Assembly (NCBI GenBank): GCA_963576725.1
Contig: OY755241.1
Location: 78,046,003 to 78,110,002, forward strand
Source: Azorinus chamasolen
Lineage: Eukaryota; Mollusca; Bivalvia; Cardiida; Solecurtidae
DNA length: 64,000 bases
Direction of reading: 5' to 3'
Numbering within the stretch: the first letter of the stretch is position 1; each line of letters starts with the position of its first letter. Under the pieces are notes generated by a model. The model worked only from the letters and a program-made list of their open reading frames with translations. It was not told the origin of the DNA and did not search any database. Positions 1 to 10,904 of the stretch are shown here, piece by piece. Made by a program: the position numbers and the translations under genes.

Positions 1-448
1 TCCTCTTGAGGCGGCTCATCTGGGTACGATTGGACTTGTAAAATGTTTTGAGGGCTGCCACCTCAACACCCATGTCAGCAGCTTTATCCTCCCATAGCTT
101 CTCTTTGTTCTGCAGGTCTTTATAATCTGTCAGTCTCTTTGAGTAGATGGAGGGATTGTCTTTTAGCCAGTCAATGACCTCTTCTTTTTGCGCCTCTGTT
201 AGTGTTGCATAGTAGTAGGGTTTGTTCGTACGCTTCTTTTTGCGGGCGGCTGCTGCTGGCACTGGTGTGATGACTGGGAGATCATCCCCTGCAGGATGAG
301 GCTGTGGCTGCTCTGGCTCTGGAACCAGCATGGCTTCATCTTCTGCCGGCGGTGGTGTTGGAGACCTCGGCCTTTCAGCCACCTGGCCTCTGCCTGTCCC
401 TCTCTGGTTCTTCTTTGCTGCACCTCTACCTCTCTTCTTGGGTCCCAT
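1..448 (-). CDS. MADF-domain DNA-binding protein, N-terminal 149 residues (runs off the window)
   Basis: The minus-strand frame is open from the ATG at 448 to the window edge, 149 codons without a stop. Residues 1-25 are basic and Gly/Arg/Lys-rich (start MGPKKRGRGAAKK), like a nuclear-localisation or DNA-contact tail. Residues 26-75 are Pro/Glu-rich and probably disordered. From about residue 77 the sequence matches the MADF (Adf-1-type Myb/SANT) pattern: hydrophobics in EEVIDWL, then NPSIY, then YKD, KEKLW, and a last helix with FYKSNRTQMSRLK. MADF domains bind DNA in animal transcription factors and in the accessory proteins of PIF/Harbinger transposons. This start was chosen because it is the first ATG below a TATA box at 535-542 and upstream sequence is non-coding repeat. 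It could be a host transcription factor or a transposon-encoded DNA binder; nothing in view separates these. The C-terminus is not visible. Confidence 0.75.
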   Translation of the reverse strand, partial: MGPKKRGRGAAKKNQRGTGRGQVAERPRSPTPPPAEDEAMLVPEPEQPQPHPAGDDLPVITPVPAAAARKKKRTNKPYYYATLTEAQKEEVIDWLKDNPSIYSKRLTDYKDLQNKEKLWEDKAADMGVEVAALKTFYKSNRTQMSRLKR

Positions 449-534
449 CTTTGTGTGTTTAGTAGTTTCTCAGGTTCAGGATACTTCTTCCTCGTTTGGA
501 AACAATGCAATGAGTGGTACTCAAGTCGCAGCGC

Positions 535-542
535 TATTTATA
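535..542 (-). promoter_or_regulatory. TATA box for the MADF gene
   Basis: Minus-strand TATAAATA lies 87 bases before the ATG at 448. Transcription would begin near 505-510, giving a leader of about 60 bases. This is a motif match supported by position only. Confidence 0.45.
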
Positions 543-559
543 GGTATGGAGACCGAGCG

Positions 560-1125
560 TGGGTATCGTAGGAGAGCGTGAAAGAGCGTGAGAGAGCGTG
601 AGGAAGCTTGCCAAGCGTAACAAAGCCTAACAAAACGTGTCAATCTTTGATCAAAGCGTCTCAATTCGTGGGAAAGCGTGATAGTCCTTCATGAAAACGT
701 AACAAATCGTAACAAAGCGTGTCAGATCTTGATGAAAGCGTCAGACCTCGTGTCAGATCTTCATGCCAGATCGTAGCAAATCTTGAGACATCTTAACGAA
801 GCGTGTCAAATGGTGACAGACCGTGAAGACTGGGGTTCCCGCTTTGAACCAAGCTCTGTTAAGCTTTCCTGCGCTTCGAGTCAAGCTTTGCTGAGCTTTG
901 TTACGCTTTGTTAAGCTTTGATACGCTCTCGGCGCTTTAATCAATTCGTGACAGAGCGCCCAAAAATTTTAAACAGTTTAAAAAATTTCGGCGCTCTTGC
1001 CGAATGTCGCACTTTACTCCAAGCTTTCCCACGATCTATTACGACACTGACGCTTTTATCAAGCTTTGTTACGCTTTGGTGCCGCTTTGCATGCCGCTTT
1101 AAAGCGCCATCAAAGCGCCGTTGGT
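560..1125. repeat. Foldback of a degenerate 'acaaagcgt' motif
   Basis: The left half (about 560-830) repeats variants of AAAGCGTGTCA and ACAAAGCGT every 10-25 bases. The right half (about 840-1100) carries the complement, AAGCTTTGTTACGCTTTG and relatives. The block is therefore an inverted repeat of short degenerate motifs, like the subterminal repeats that bind transposases. It sits directly upstream of the MADF gene. Confidence 0.55.
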
Positions 1126-1160
1126 GTGAACCATGTATAAGAAAACATGATAATGCATTT

Positions 1161-1177
1161 CCCCCCCCCCCCCCCCC
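1161..1177. repeat. Poly-C tract (17)
   Basis: An uninterrupted run of 17 C closes the motif-rich block. Similar C or G runs border the inverted repeat at 53.4-56.2 kb. Confidence 0.9.
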
Positions 1178-1458
1178 TAACAATGATAGGTGTTAAACTT
1201 ACTACTGGCGATTAAGTCTGCTGCCCCAAAAAGCATCTTAAATATAACTTTTTTTTATAAAATTTGATGACAACACATTAAAAAGTCCTAAAATGTCTGA
1301 ATCTTGTATGATATTAATGAAATAACTGAGTAAATATAACTTAATTAACAGTAGACGTAACTCTTCTCAATTTCAATTGTTAAAAATACTAATGACCCGT
1401 TTAATTGAATTATCATCTGATATTCACACCTAGAGCTAGAATTATTTCTAAACAACTA

Positions 1459-1854
1459 TTAACCCTTAACCTGTTTGCTTTGACAAAAATTGATCTGGGA
1501 CTACTCTTGTTTGCTAATGCTTAAAAAAATTGTTATTGCCATAAATAGTAGTTTTAGCTTTGAAAAAAACTGTAAAATCAAATCTATATCTTGTCAAATG
1601 TAAACAGAGCAGACCCTGATCAGACAGCTTCTATAGCAGCCGTCTGATCTAGTCTACTCTTATTTTTAATGTGTAAAACACATTATTTCTCTGAAGAGAA
1701 GTTTTTGCTTTGACAAAAACTGTAGAATCCGATCTATATTGTGTCAAAAGAAACCGAGAAGACCCAGATCAGACAGCTTCCGTAGGAGTCGTCTGATCTG
1801 AGTCTACTCTGTTTGCTAATGCATAAAACAGCTTTATATGAGGGAAAGGGTTAA
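1459..1854. mobile_element. TTAA MITE, compound copy with two palindromic cores
   Basis: Flanked by TTAA at 1459-1462 and 1851-1854. The left end reads CCCTTAACC and the right end GAGGGAAAGGG. Two copies of the GATCAGACAGCTTC...GTCTGATC core (near 1618-1670 and 1757-1805) are each preceded by the same 'gctttgacaaaaactgta' segment, so the inside is duplicated. TTAA target duplication with CCCTTT ends is typical of piggyBac-type non-autonomous elements. Confidence 0.6.
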
Positions 1855-2994
1855 ACGATTTTTAAAGATATTCTTATTGGTCATTTCACACAAAAACTGG
1901 CATTATGTACTGCCTCGCTCTTTATTTGCCTATATACCTGGGTCAAGGTATAATTGCATAGCTTTATTGAAGTCATTTGAATTTCTCAAAGACCAGTTTT
2001 AGGCATTTTGAGCTAAGGCAAAAATGGCACAAGTTGTAAACAGTTTAGATCTTGGTTAACCAGTCACTTGGTATTAGTTCTGAATCCAGTTCAAGTTTAT
2101 TCAGCAGTGAAAGGGTGAAAGCAGTGCACTAAGCTTATTTCATCTGCTAGAAATGTTGTCCACTGAAAAATTAACATGTCAATATACATGTATTACTGTA
2201 ACTCAGGTGCGCGATATAGGGCCAATTGCCCTCTTGTTTCAGATCAATGTCATTGTCAATGACAATGACTGAAGCTGTTTGTGTTCGCTGCGACCTTTTA
2301 TCTATTGACCTTTCTATAACTGAGTCTGATGAAGAAGTGTTCATTTAGAGTGATAAAAAGAAAAGAAATCCCCAAAACTTTCGAAAAGAAATTTTTTTTG
2401 TGTCACTCCCATGACAACCATCAATACCAAAAATGTAAATTACCAGCATCTTTACCCACTCGACCACAACCGCAATTGTTATTTATCAGTGAATTTTAGT
2501 TGTACAGTATAAACTTAGTAAAATCATAACTATAAAGTTGACCCAAATACCGCTCCATATTACTGTAAATAGATACTAGAGCATTAAAAGCATTTGTGTA
2601 GAGATTTCAGTAAACAAATCAAACCATTTGGTTTCAACAAAGAGTTTTCGACTTAAAGACTTATTGCAACTATCGATAGTTGAAAACACTATCGTCAATG
2701 GTAATCCACTTTCAATTATGCTATCGACCTATTGCTATCAGAGTAAGAACTATTGCAATAGATCGATAGGTCGACCTATCGTTACACCTCTAGCAACCAT
2801 AGTTCTGCATGGAATCAAATTCTTTGACCCAAGGAACATTCCTGTAAATTTTGGTTGCAATCAGCTAAGTTGTTAATGAGGAGATGTCATTTTAAGAGAT
2901 TGTTGACGATGGACACAGGACGATCAAAATAGCTCACCTTGGCACTACCTACAAGGTGAGCTAAAATGTTGTGAGTTCCCATTCAAACATATAC
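1855..2994. other. No gene seen; a pearl-type end and small palindromes
   Basis: This is the 3' side of the intron-exon at 2995. A fragment at 2203-2240 (GCGATATAGGGCCAATTGCC...CTCTTG) matches the hairpin terminus of pearl-type elements elsewhere in the window. A perfect 18 bp palindrome, cgataggtcgacctatcg, lies at 2764-2781 among other CTATCG words. A hairpin GCTCACCTTG...CAAGGTGAGC is at about 2933-2960. The rest is unrecognised. Confidence 0.5.
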
Positions 2995-3057
2995 CTCTTT
3001 TGTTGTAATGCTTGTATTTGAGGTCCGGCTGGAATCCTTATCTGCGGCATTCTGAAC
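2995..3057 (-). CDS. Internal exon of an unidentified minus-strand gene
   Basis: 63 bases, 21 codons in phase 0. The acceptor is textbook (CTAACATTTTGCAG before GTTCAG) and the donor is GAG followed by GTATAT. The peptide is hydrophilic, begins VQNAADKDSS and ends SITTKE. It joins the exon at 5539-5667 in phase 0 without a stop, which is the main reason for believing both. The protein family is not recognised; the next exon would lie below 2994 and was not found. Confidence 0.5.
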
Positions 3058-3366
3058 CTGCAAAATGTTAGATAAAGATCAAGGTCATTTAGAGTTCAAA
3101 TAAATTTAACTTTCACAATAACTTTTAAACTAGGTGTACTCCACTTTAGATACTATTGAACTCAGTACAACTATTGCCATGTCAGGCATTAGAGGTCACG
3201 GTCATTTACAGGTCATGGACTCATCAGGGGGGGGGGGGCATAGTGTTTCACAATTACATCTTGTTAACTTTTAATTCTATATACCATATATGGGAAAATT
3301 ATCATGCCCTCTGGCAGTCAGTGTTTTTGGCAGATCAAAATCCTTTTAAAAACTTTTAAAAGTCTA

Positions 3367-3614
3367 TTAACCCCTTCCCCTGTTCTGTATTTAGGCCAAA
3401 TTTCAATATTAATTAACAAAATTGTTAAAAGAAATATGGAAGGTCATACAATGTAGACATTTTAGAAAGTAAATTAAGAGATCTATTAAGTTTTATTAGC
3501 AAACAGAGCAGACCCTGGGCAGACGGCTCGTCTAGGAGCATTAAGGAGCCGTCTGATCTAATCTGCTCTATTTGCAAATGCATGAAAACACGTTTATATG
3601 AGGGAAAGGGTTAA
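3367..3614. mobile_element. TTAA MITE, family A
   Basis: Complete copy with TTAA at both edges, ends CCCCTTCCCC and GAGGGAAAGGG, and the core CAGACGGCTC...GAGCCGTCTGATC. It lies in the intron between the exons at 2995 and 5539. Confidence 0.75.
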
Positions 3615-3824
3615 TTAAAAACATTTTGGAGGAGACAAAATTCGATTTCAGGCCAGTTGTTATTTGGAGAAGATTTTTCTAGATAGTGTGCATGGTTGCC
3701 ATCGCAACCATACCGATAGCCCCAGCCACTATCTCTGAACACATTTGAAGCACACAGGCACAGTACAATCTGACCAAGTTCAGTTAATATAGGGCAGTAG
3801 GTTTTAGAGAAGTTGTTTGACATT

Positions 3825-4290
3825 TTTGACGGACAGCCGGAGTGAGGATGGACACAGGGGTATCACAATGGCTCACCTTGAGCGCTTTGTGCTCTGGTGA
3901 GTTAGAAATTCATAACTGAAGCTAATGTATTTCCCTTTAGCTCAACTAGTAATATAAAAGAATATGGAGAGTTATTACAGTCACCTTTGTGGTGGCGTCA
4001 GCATTGCACATTAAATGTTTTGATCAACTTACAATCATGCATATATCTCTATTAAAGCTGGTGCGGTGCTTATGTTGCATTTTAATTTTGCCATAAACAT
4101 CTAACCTCTCCCAACCACCAAGGAGGACAATTCTAGATGGTATTTTGTGTGAATTATGTCCCCTTTTGATCTTCGACACATTAAGAAAATGCATATATCC
4201 CTACAACTAATGTTTTTATTAAAAAAATTGCTTTAAGTATAAAGTACTCAGATAGTCGAGCTTGCTGTCTTACGGACAGCTCTTGTTTAA
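3825..4290. mobile_element. Pearl-type element fragment
   Basis: Starts with GACGGACAGCCGGA and a hairpin (GCTCACCTTGAG...CTCTGGTGAG, 3871-3903). It ends near 4290 with CTTGCTGTCTTACGGACAGCTCTTG. The hairpin arms match those of the array at 15.1-16.1 kb; the core repeat is missing. Confidence 0.4.
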
Positions 4291-4704
4291 TTTAATTTAC
4301 TGGTTCTGAGTTTCTAAATTTCACATGTAATTTCAGATATATATCACTATGACTCAGGCGAGCAATATAAAGCCATCATGGCGCTCTTATTGAGAACAAG
4401 GCAGTCCAAAGGACAGCCATATCCCCCACCACCGCCACCTAAATTAAGACATTGACTTTAAGGTGATACAATGGGTTTTAAAACTGCATTTCATGCATTA
4501 GGCACTTATCCAAAATATTTTGACACCAATTCTCTCTCCATTCGTTTGTAAAGCTGAATAATTCAATTTACCACAATATCCATCATTCTTAATGGTAGCA
4601 AATAGTGCAGACCCTGTATAACTTCCTTCAGGAACAAACTGATCTAAGTCTGCATTATTAGCCCATGTATGTCTGTACAAATGCCTAGGATAATTGCAGA
4701 CAAG

Positions 4705-5512
4705 TATGTTGTCTTACATGTAACCCTTTCCCTGTTCTATGTTTATTCCAAATATAATGGAAATTGAAGGTAAGAACACTTGATCTTCAAATGTGACCTT
4801 GACCTTGAGCCGACATGACTGGCACATGTGTTCTGCACATCGTCTCAATTTAGCTAAAATTTAACTAAACTTTTATGAAAATCCTTCAAAGGCTTTAGAA
4901 GATAAGGAGCGGACACGAAAATGTAACGGAAATTAAAGGTTAGAACACTTGACCTTCAAACGTGACCTTGACCTTGGGCCAACATTTCTGCCGCATAGGT
5001 TCTGCACATCGTCTCAATTCATTTAATATTTGACTCAATTTTATGAAAATCCGTCAAAGGGTTTAGAAGATATGGAGCGGACACGAAACTGTAATGGCAA
5101 CTGAAGGTTTAAACACTTGACCTTCAAATGTGACCTTGAACTTGAGCCGACATGACTGCAACATGTGTTCTGCACATCGTCTTAATTTGGTTAACATTTG
5201 ACTCAAGTTTTATGAAAATCCTTCAAAGGGTTTAGAAGATATGGAGCGGACACAAAAATGCAATGGAAATTGAATGTTAAAACCCTTGACCTTCAAATGT
5301 GACCTTGACCTTGAGCCGACATATCTGCCACATATGTTCTGCACATCCTCTCAACTTGGTTAACATTTGAGGCAAGTTTCTTGAAAATCCTTCAAGGGGT
5401 ATAGGAGATATGGAGCGGACACGAACGTGTTACGGACAGATAGACAGACGGACGAACAGACAGACAGACGAAGGCCATTCCTATAACCCCCTCCGCTATG
5501 CGGTGGGGGATT
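4705..5512. repeat. Tandem array, about 155 bp unit, four copies (pearl-type)
   Basis: Each unit holds GTGACCTTGACCTTGAGCC, TTCTGCACATCGTCTCAATT, TGAAAATCCTTCAAAGGGTT and ATATGGAGCGGACACG. The array ends in short GACAGACGG repeats and CTCCGCTATGCGGTGGGGG, a hairpin. The left edge abuts the truncated start of a family A MITE (4721-4760). This is a common bivalve repeat architecture. Confidence 0.8.
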
Positions 5513-5538
5513 AATTATGTAGTTAAAGCATATTTTAC

Positions 5539-5667
5539 CTGTAACTCATCAGTTGCAGCAACACGTGCTGGCTCATTTTCAACTATTGTTTTCTTCTTTG
5601 TCTTACTGTTCTCACTTTCTTGACTTTGCTGGTGCTTTCGTTTACATGTTTGGCGCTTTTCCTTAGC
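5539..5667 (-). CDS. Internal exon of an unidentified minus-strand gene (upstream of 2995-3057)
   Basis: 129 bases, 43 codons in phase 0. The acceptor follows a pyrimidine-rich tract (CTTTTCTCTGTTTTT) and the donor is CAG followed by GTAAAA. The peptide is strongly charged: residues 1-12 are Lys/Arg-rich (AKEKRQTCKRKH), then Gln/Ser/Glu-rich, then KTKKK and an acidic-hydrophobic end ATDELQ. This suits a nuclear or coiled-coil linker but no named domain is visible. Both exons keep phase 0 across an intron of about 2.5 kb that holds a family A MITE and the 155 bp array. Confidence 0.55.
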
Positions 5668-5754
5668 CTTTTTATAAAAACAGAGAAAAGTGTTCAGTTT
5701 ATTCAAGAAACCCAAATATAGGTGGCATTACAAAGTACAAGGCATCGCAGACCA

Positions 5755-6060
5755 TAAGAATACCCTGGCCTGGTAAAAACGGTCTATATAAATTGCTAGT
5801 TTTTTCATTCTCAGTGTTGTTATACCTTCTGATCCTTCGAGATCATGAATTTCAGTACTTCTTGTTCTGAAAATTGAATACCGCTTTAGCCGGTGCTAGG
5901 GGGCGTGAGCAGTGTTGCACATTCAATTACTGCTCATGAACAGACTCAATAAAACCGAGTCTGCAATTTTCTCTTTTTGTGTTGCAATTTTTGCTTTCGG
6001 GGGATCACCACCCTTCAGAATTTAGCATAGTTCTATTTATAGTAACAGCGACCTAGTTTT
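5755..6060. repeat. Dispersed repeat, copy 1 (partner at 55190-55450)
   Basis: Shares a stretch of about 230 bases with 55190-55450: CAGTGTTGTTATA, GATCATGA, GGGGCGTGAGCAGTGTTGCA, ACTCATGAACAG, GAGTCTGCAATTTTCTCTTT and TTTGCTTTCG in the same order and orientation. Confidence 0.75.
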
Positions 6061-6378
6061 TGTATGTAAAAGGTCAACACCCAAACTCACAAAAGGTGAT
6101 ATTTTGTTCAAACATGTGCCAAGTATCATGGAAATAGAGTTAGATATGAAGTTCAAAAACTCATTCAATAACTATTTATAGTATCAGTTACTGAGTTTTT
6201 GAAGGCAAAAAGTCAGCATGCAAATGTGCAAAACAGGTGATGTTTGAATTTTGGAAACAAACATTGAAAACAATCTTATAAGAAATGAGGTCTGTAAAGT
6301 GGAGACATAAAAACGAAAAGTTCTATTTATTGTAACAGTGACCTTGTTTTTGAACTGTGACCTTGCATAAGGGTAACG

Positions 6379-6456
6379 GGTCAAATCGGACCAAAACCAA
6401 ATCGGACCCCAGGTCAAATCGGACCAAAATCATATTGGACCGGGTGAAATCGGACC
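6379..6456. repeat. Short tandem 'gtcaaatcggacc' repeat
   Basis: Four to five diverged copies of GGTCAAATCGGACCAAAA in 78 bases, then a T-rich tract. A lone relative (GGTCAAATTGGGAGAG) is at about 7945, beyond the duplicated block. Confidence 0.6.
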
Positions 6457-6639
6457 TTTTTTTATAATGATAATTTATTCATACAATCTTATGTTTTCCA
6501 ACTATTTATTTTTTTTGCTGGTGAATACCAAAGTATGATAATGATAAGATTTTAATCATGAATTGAACATTTATTTATTCAAACATAGGCCGGCGTGTTT
6601 TGTGTACTTTTTAGTCAAATTACATATACAAAACACATC

Positions 6640-6824
6640 TACAGTAAAACCTCTCTTAACCGGCAGTTAAATTTAGTATGAATATCGGTCTTGGAGACAG
6701 GTGGCAGCTTAAAGCTCCTCTAGGAGCTTTCTGCATGACTTTCACCCTGCATTAAGCAGCCACCTGCCTAAAAGTGTCTAAATTATTATCTACTAGAATT
6801 CCGGTTAAGAGAGGTTATACTGTA
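6640..6824. mobile_element. TA-flanked MITE, family D (Tc1/mariner-like)
   Basis: TA target duplication. Ends CAGTAAAACCTCTCTTAACC and GGTTAAGAGAGGTTATACTG are inverted. The core is a GCTCCTCTAGGAGC-type palindrome flanked by CAGGTGGCAGCTTAA and TTAAGCAGCCACCTG. CAGT ends and TA duplication fit the Tc1/mariner group. Confidence 0.75.
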
Positions 6825-6859
6825 TTAAAAAACCACCGGCCGGGTCCAGGTTTGCCAAA

Positions 6860-7690
6860 GCATAGAAATTAGCATTCATGAGATAAAGATTTAGATAACC
6901 TTAGATACAAGTATAACTTCAAACAGCTGCAATTTACACCAACAGTTCAATATCATATATCAGCACTTCAAATGCCTATTAAAGCATAAACAGATACAAC
7001 AATTGGATAAATACCACAAAAACTAACCATGGATTGGATCCACTAGACCCTCCCAAACTGCTACCTGTAACTCATAATTATATTGACCTGTCAGTGAATG
7101 AGTGAATTTAAACTATGAAACTGATCTGGGTCCAAACTGTTATTGCACACTGACACACGTGTACAGTAAAACCCCTCTAAACCGGAATTCTAGTAGAGAA
7201 GATTTTAGATACTTTTAGGCAGGTGACCGCTTAATGCAGGATAAAAGTCATGCAGAAAGCTCCTCTATGAGCTTTCTGCATGACTCTCACCCTGCATTAA
7301 GCTGCCACCTGTCTCCAAGTCCGAATTTTTTACTAAAGTTCACGTCCGGTTTAGAGAGATTTTACTGTATATTCAAAAGTGTCAACATTTACATTTGAAA
7401 ACAGCACAAATTTCCACACTGTAAGATAAAACAAGTCACCCTCATATATCAACACAGTTCAATACCATATACATTGTATCAGCACTTCAAATGTCTATTA
7501 AAGCATAAACAGATACAACAATCGGATAAATACCACAAAAATATTAAAGAACCATGGATTGGATCCACTAGACCCTTTCAAACTGCTACCTATAACTCAT
7601 AGTTATATAGGCCTGTCAATAAACTATGAAACTGATCTGGGTCCAAACTGTTATTGCACACTGACTCACGTGTATATATAAAGTGTCAAC
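6860..7690. repeat. Direct duplication of about 250 bp, interrupted by a family D MITE
   Basis: 6950-7160 and 7470-7680 share, in order, CAGCACTTCAAATGCCTATT, GCATAAACAGATACAACAAT, CATGGATTGGATCCACTAGA and TGATCTGGGTCCAAACTGTT. The MITE at 7162-7369 lies between them. Confidence 0.7.
7162..7369. mobile_element. TA-flanked MITE, family D
   Basis: TA at both edges; ends CAGTAAAACCCCTCTAAACC and GGTTTAGAGAGATTTTACTG. The core TGCAGAAAGCTCC...GAGCTTTCTGCA folds back. Confidence 0.8.
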
Positions 7691-8128
7691 ATTTACATTT
7701 GAAAACAACACAAATATCCACACTGTAAGATAAAAACGGTCCCCCTATTTATTGCTTTCCCAATTTGACATGAGACTCGATTAATTTCCGGGATTGTCTG
7801 TAATACTTTGTGACAAAAAGCAAAAATAAAAAGCCGGTAATAAGCATATTCAACGAGGACTGCATTCTTATAGCGCATTCCTATACCTCCGTAAATTTAT
7901 CCGGAGATTACCGACGATAATAAACGGAGTATGCATGAGTCTTAGGTCAAATTGGGAGAGCAATACACTATATTAAAGTATCAATCTGCTGTGTCAGCAC
8001 TTAACCTAATCAGGATCTGCACTGTTAAGTATTCCGCATTGAAAGGGCAAATGCCTAATTATCGGCATATGTTTTATCAATGTCATTTGGTAGATCAGAT
8101 CTATATCACAAAGAGGCATCAATATCAT

Positions 8129-8338
8129 ACACAGTAGAACCTCTCTAATGCAACCTTTCAATAAATAAACAGCTGTCTCTATAAGCAGGTGGATGCTTTA
8201 ATGCAGGACAAACGCAATACAGAAAGCTCCTCTAGGAGTTTTCCGCATTACTTCTGTCCTGCATTAAGCTACCACCTGCATCTAGCACCCATAATTATAC
8301 TTCTTTTATGTGGTAGCATTAGCGGGGTCCCGCTGTAT
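8129..8338. mobile_element. TA-flanked MITE, family D, diverged
   Basis: Starts ACAGTAGAACCTCTCTAATG and ends GGGGTCCCGCTGTA. The inner arms GCAGGTGGATGCTTTAATGC and GCATTAAGCTACCACCTGC are intact. Confidence 0.6.
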
Positions 8339-8339
8339 A

Positions 8340-9443
8340 TGGGTCTATATGTTTTACACTGTCTGACGCCTCTACCTATGTTTAACTCCCCGCACGCTAG
8401 TTATTGATCTATACAATCAGTCTGGATCCAGATCAGACCCACCAATAAAATGGGACCTGACCCGAAGGTCAGACTGGTTGTCATTTAGGACCCACTTTTG
8501 TAAACAAAAATAAAGACACACAAAACCTTCTGCATGTGGCAACTGATACAGCAGAGGGCCAGTGTAACAGATGTCAAAAGGTGATTTAGCATGCAAAGAG
8601 CCAACCATAAATAGAGCAGTTAGCAATTTGTTATACATAGTGTAAAGTAATTTTTCATTGAAAGGACTAACCCTATTCAGTATGGATACACCAACTGGAA
8701 TTTGCGACAAAAACATTGCAGATCTAGATCCTTAGGGATCTTTTTGGGTCCCTCCGATCCGGATCCGCACTGATTTTGATCCTACTAAAAGCGTCAAAAC
8801 ACATATTTTCCTAGCAAACATTTCAATAGTGTCGTTCTGTATAAACAGATCTATATCACAATGGGGCACAAATCTCCAACAAGCTTTAATATGTGGATCT
8901 ATTCTGCTTGTAATTGTCTCTTTATATTAGTATAATGTCTGACACATTTCTAACCCTTTACTCTATAGACAAGCCTTTCTACCTCTTTGCAAGCAGAGCA
9001 GAACCAGATCAAATGGCTCCTATAGGAGGGTTATGATCAAGGTCTGCTATGTTTGCTTCCGGAACAACACATACATGTATACGACCATACCATCTCTGCC
9101 ATGGCTAAAACATCCATGTGTCCGACGGCTTCAGATGACAATATATACATACCCACGCACCCACATGTACATATACACACATGAAACACATAATATACAT
9201 GTACACACATATACATGTGCACAGGAACAAAGAGTCAATCTCATATACAGTTCAGTCTTGAAAGTTTTATCCTTTGGTACATTGGATATGCACTAAATTG
9301 CATGTGAACAAACAGTGCAGACCCAGACTTTTGGGCCCCTGGAGTGACCCTTTGATCCAGATCTGCAATGATTGTCAATCGAGTCTAGCAATTTAAAAAA
9401 AATATCACAGATCTACTGAGTATACTGACGGGCTTTTTCATTC
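8340..9443. other. No gene seen; core-palindrome remnants and CA/TA-rich tract
   Basis: Orphan cores without MITE ends lie near 8405-8480, 8700-8780, 8990-9050 and 9310-9375 (GCAGACCCAGA or GGATCC words facing their complements). Positions 9120-9230 are a degenerate ACACATACATGT microsatellite. No exon with splice sites stands out. Confidence 0.45.
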
Positions 9444-9621
9444 TTAACCCTTTCCCTGTTCTGTGTTAACTCCAAAATTCAATACCTGCTGACTATTTCT
9501 GGACAAAAAGTTACAATGAAAAAAGGAAGATGGAACATTGAAGCCATTTTAGAAAGTAAAGGAACAGATCTATCAAAATTCCATCAGCACAATAGAGCAG
9601 ACCCTGATCGGATGGCTCCTC
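9444..9621. mobile_element. TTAA MITE, family A, right half missing
   Basis: TTAACCCTTTCCCTGTTCTG start, then the usual left arm to GATCGGATGGCTCCTC, where family similarity stops. Confidence 0.65.
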
Positions 9622-10002
9622 TACCAATTTGAATGGTGTTTAGTAGAAACATCCCAACCTTATGAGTACAATGCATTTTGACCAAACTAAATAATCTTCA
9701 GTTAAAAAATTAAACTATTATCATGGCCCTGTTAACTTTTCCGGAGATGGTTGTAACTAATACATCTCTATCGTCGTGCAGTTGAGCGATATAGGCCCAT
9801 CATGGCTCTTTTGATTTTTCTTTCTGCCATTACCAACAATTTATTTGTTCACAGGACTTTACAAATCTAAAAAAATGAATATTTTGATGACGTGGATTAT
9901 TTTATAAATCTTTATGAGGTAAATGGTATAAATATAAATGAGAAAAACTGTTTTATCTATTGTATAGGTGGCCAGGAAGCTGTGACGCAGCTGTTGCTTA
10001 GA

Positions 10003-10209
10003 CGGTAAACCCCTCTAACACAGGACATTCAATTTAGCATACAGGTCGGTCTTAATAACAGCTGGCAGTTTAATGCAGGGTGAAAGTCGGGCAGAAAGAT
10101 CCTCGAGGAGCCTTCTGTGCGAGTTTCACCTTGCATTAAGCAGTCGCCTAAAATTATATATATTTCTCATCTATTAGAATTTCGGGTTAGAGGGGTTTTG
10201 CCTAACTTA
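10003..10209. mobile_element. TA-flanked MITE, family D, worn ends
   Basis: ACGGTAAACCCCTCTAACAC at the left and GGTTAGAGGGGTTTTGCC at the right, with the GCAGGGTGAAAGTC foldback inside. Confidence 0.6.
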
Positions 10210-10457
10210 TATGCTTGATTCTTTATTTTGCCAATATTTATTTGTTTTTGTAACACCGCGTTATCAATCTTAGTTGACATATTTATGTATGTCCCTTTCC
10301 TTATACAGTGCTCCATCTCTACAACGACACCCTTTGGGATACGAAGAGTGTATGTGTTGTTCAGAGGGAGTTGTTATAGGAAAGGAAAATCAAACATAAT
10401 TAGCTTCTTTACAGATCCCCAGATAATGTGTTTTTCCAGAACTAAAACCGCTATACC

Positions 10458-10548
10458 TCAATCAAACCCTATGTTGCGACCACTCTTTAGAATCGTCACA
10501 CACAAAGTGATGATTCTAAAGAGTGGTCACAACATATGGTTTGATGGA
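10458..10548. mobile_element. Foldback unit, family F
   Basis: Arms CCCTATGTTGCGACCACTCT and AGAGTGGTCACAACATATGG face each other across a 20-base centre. Related units are at 33065-33160 and 44261-44358. Confidence 0.7.
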
Positions 10549-10729
10549 GGCATAAAGAATATACGATGGAAAAAGTTGTTTCTGGAGCCATGTTGTTTTG
10601 GAAACAGTGACATGCGTTGTTGTATGGAGGGAATCGTTATTGAGAGGGCCGTTGTAGGGAGAGAGCACTATACAGTCGTACAGCGACCAACCAAAGTCAG
10701 ATTTTCTACATTAAGACTTTCGCTGCTAA

Positions 10730-10846
10730 ATTGCGCTAGCTGCAAACTTTGTCGTCTGCTACAACCTACCATTTTTGATGTTCTTCATTTTTATTTCAAG
10801 AAACAGAAACAGTAACAAACAATTTGGATCTTGATGAGACGCCGAA
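10730..10846. mobile_element. Family H palindromic MITE, left part (split by the 10847-13237 insertion)
   Basis: CGTCTGCTACAA ... CAGTAACAAACAATTTGG and GATGAGACGCCGA match 14820-14920. The partner arm CGGCGTCTCATCTGGAACC resumes at 13248, so the two pieces once formed a single palindrome. Confidence 0.7.
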
Positions 10847-10904
10847 CACTGGCACTTGATCGAAATAGACTATAGTTGTGTAATATAATAGTTATATCAT
10901 ATAC

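Noticed and set aside
199..581. Overlapping open frames on both strands at the left edge
   Set aside because: They are shadows of the MADF gene in other frames or strand; the MADF frame has domain and promoter support.
10228..10815. 195-codon open frame
   Set aside because: It passes through a family F foldback and a family H arm; no domain or splice signals.
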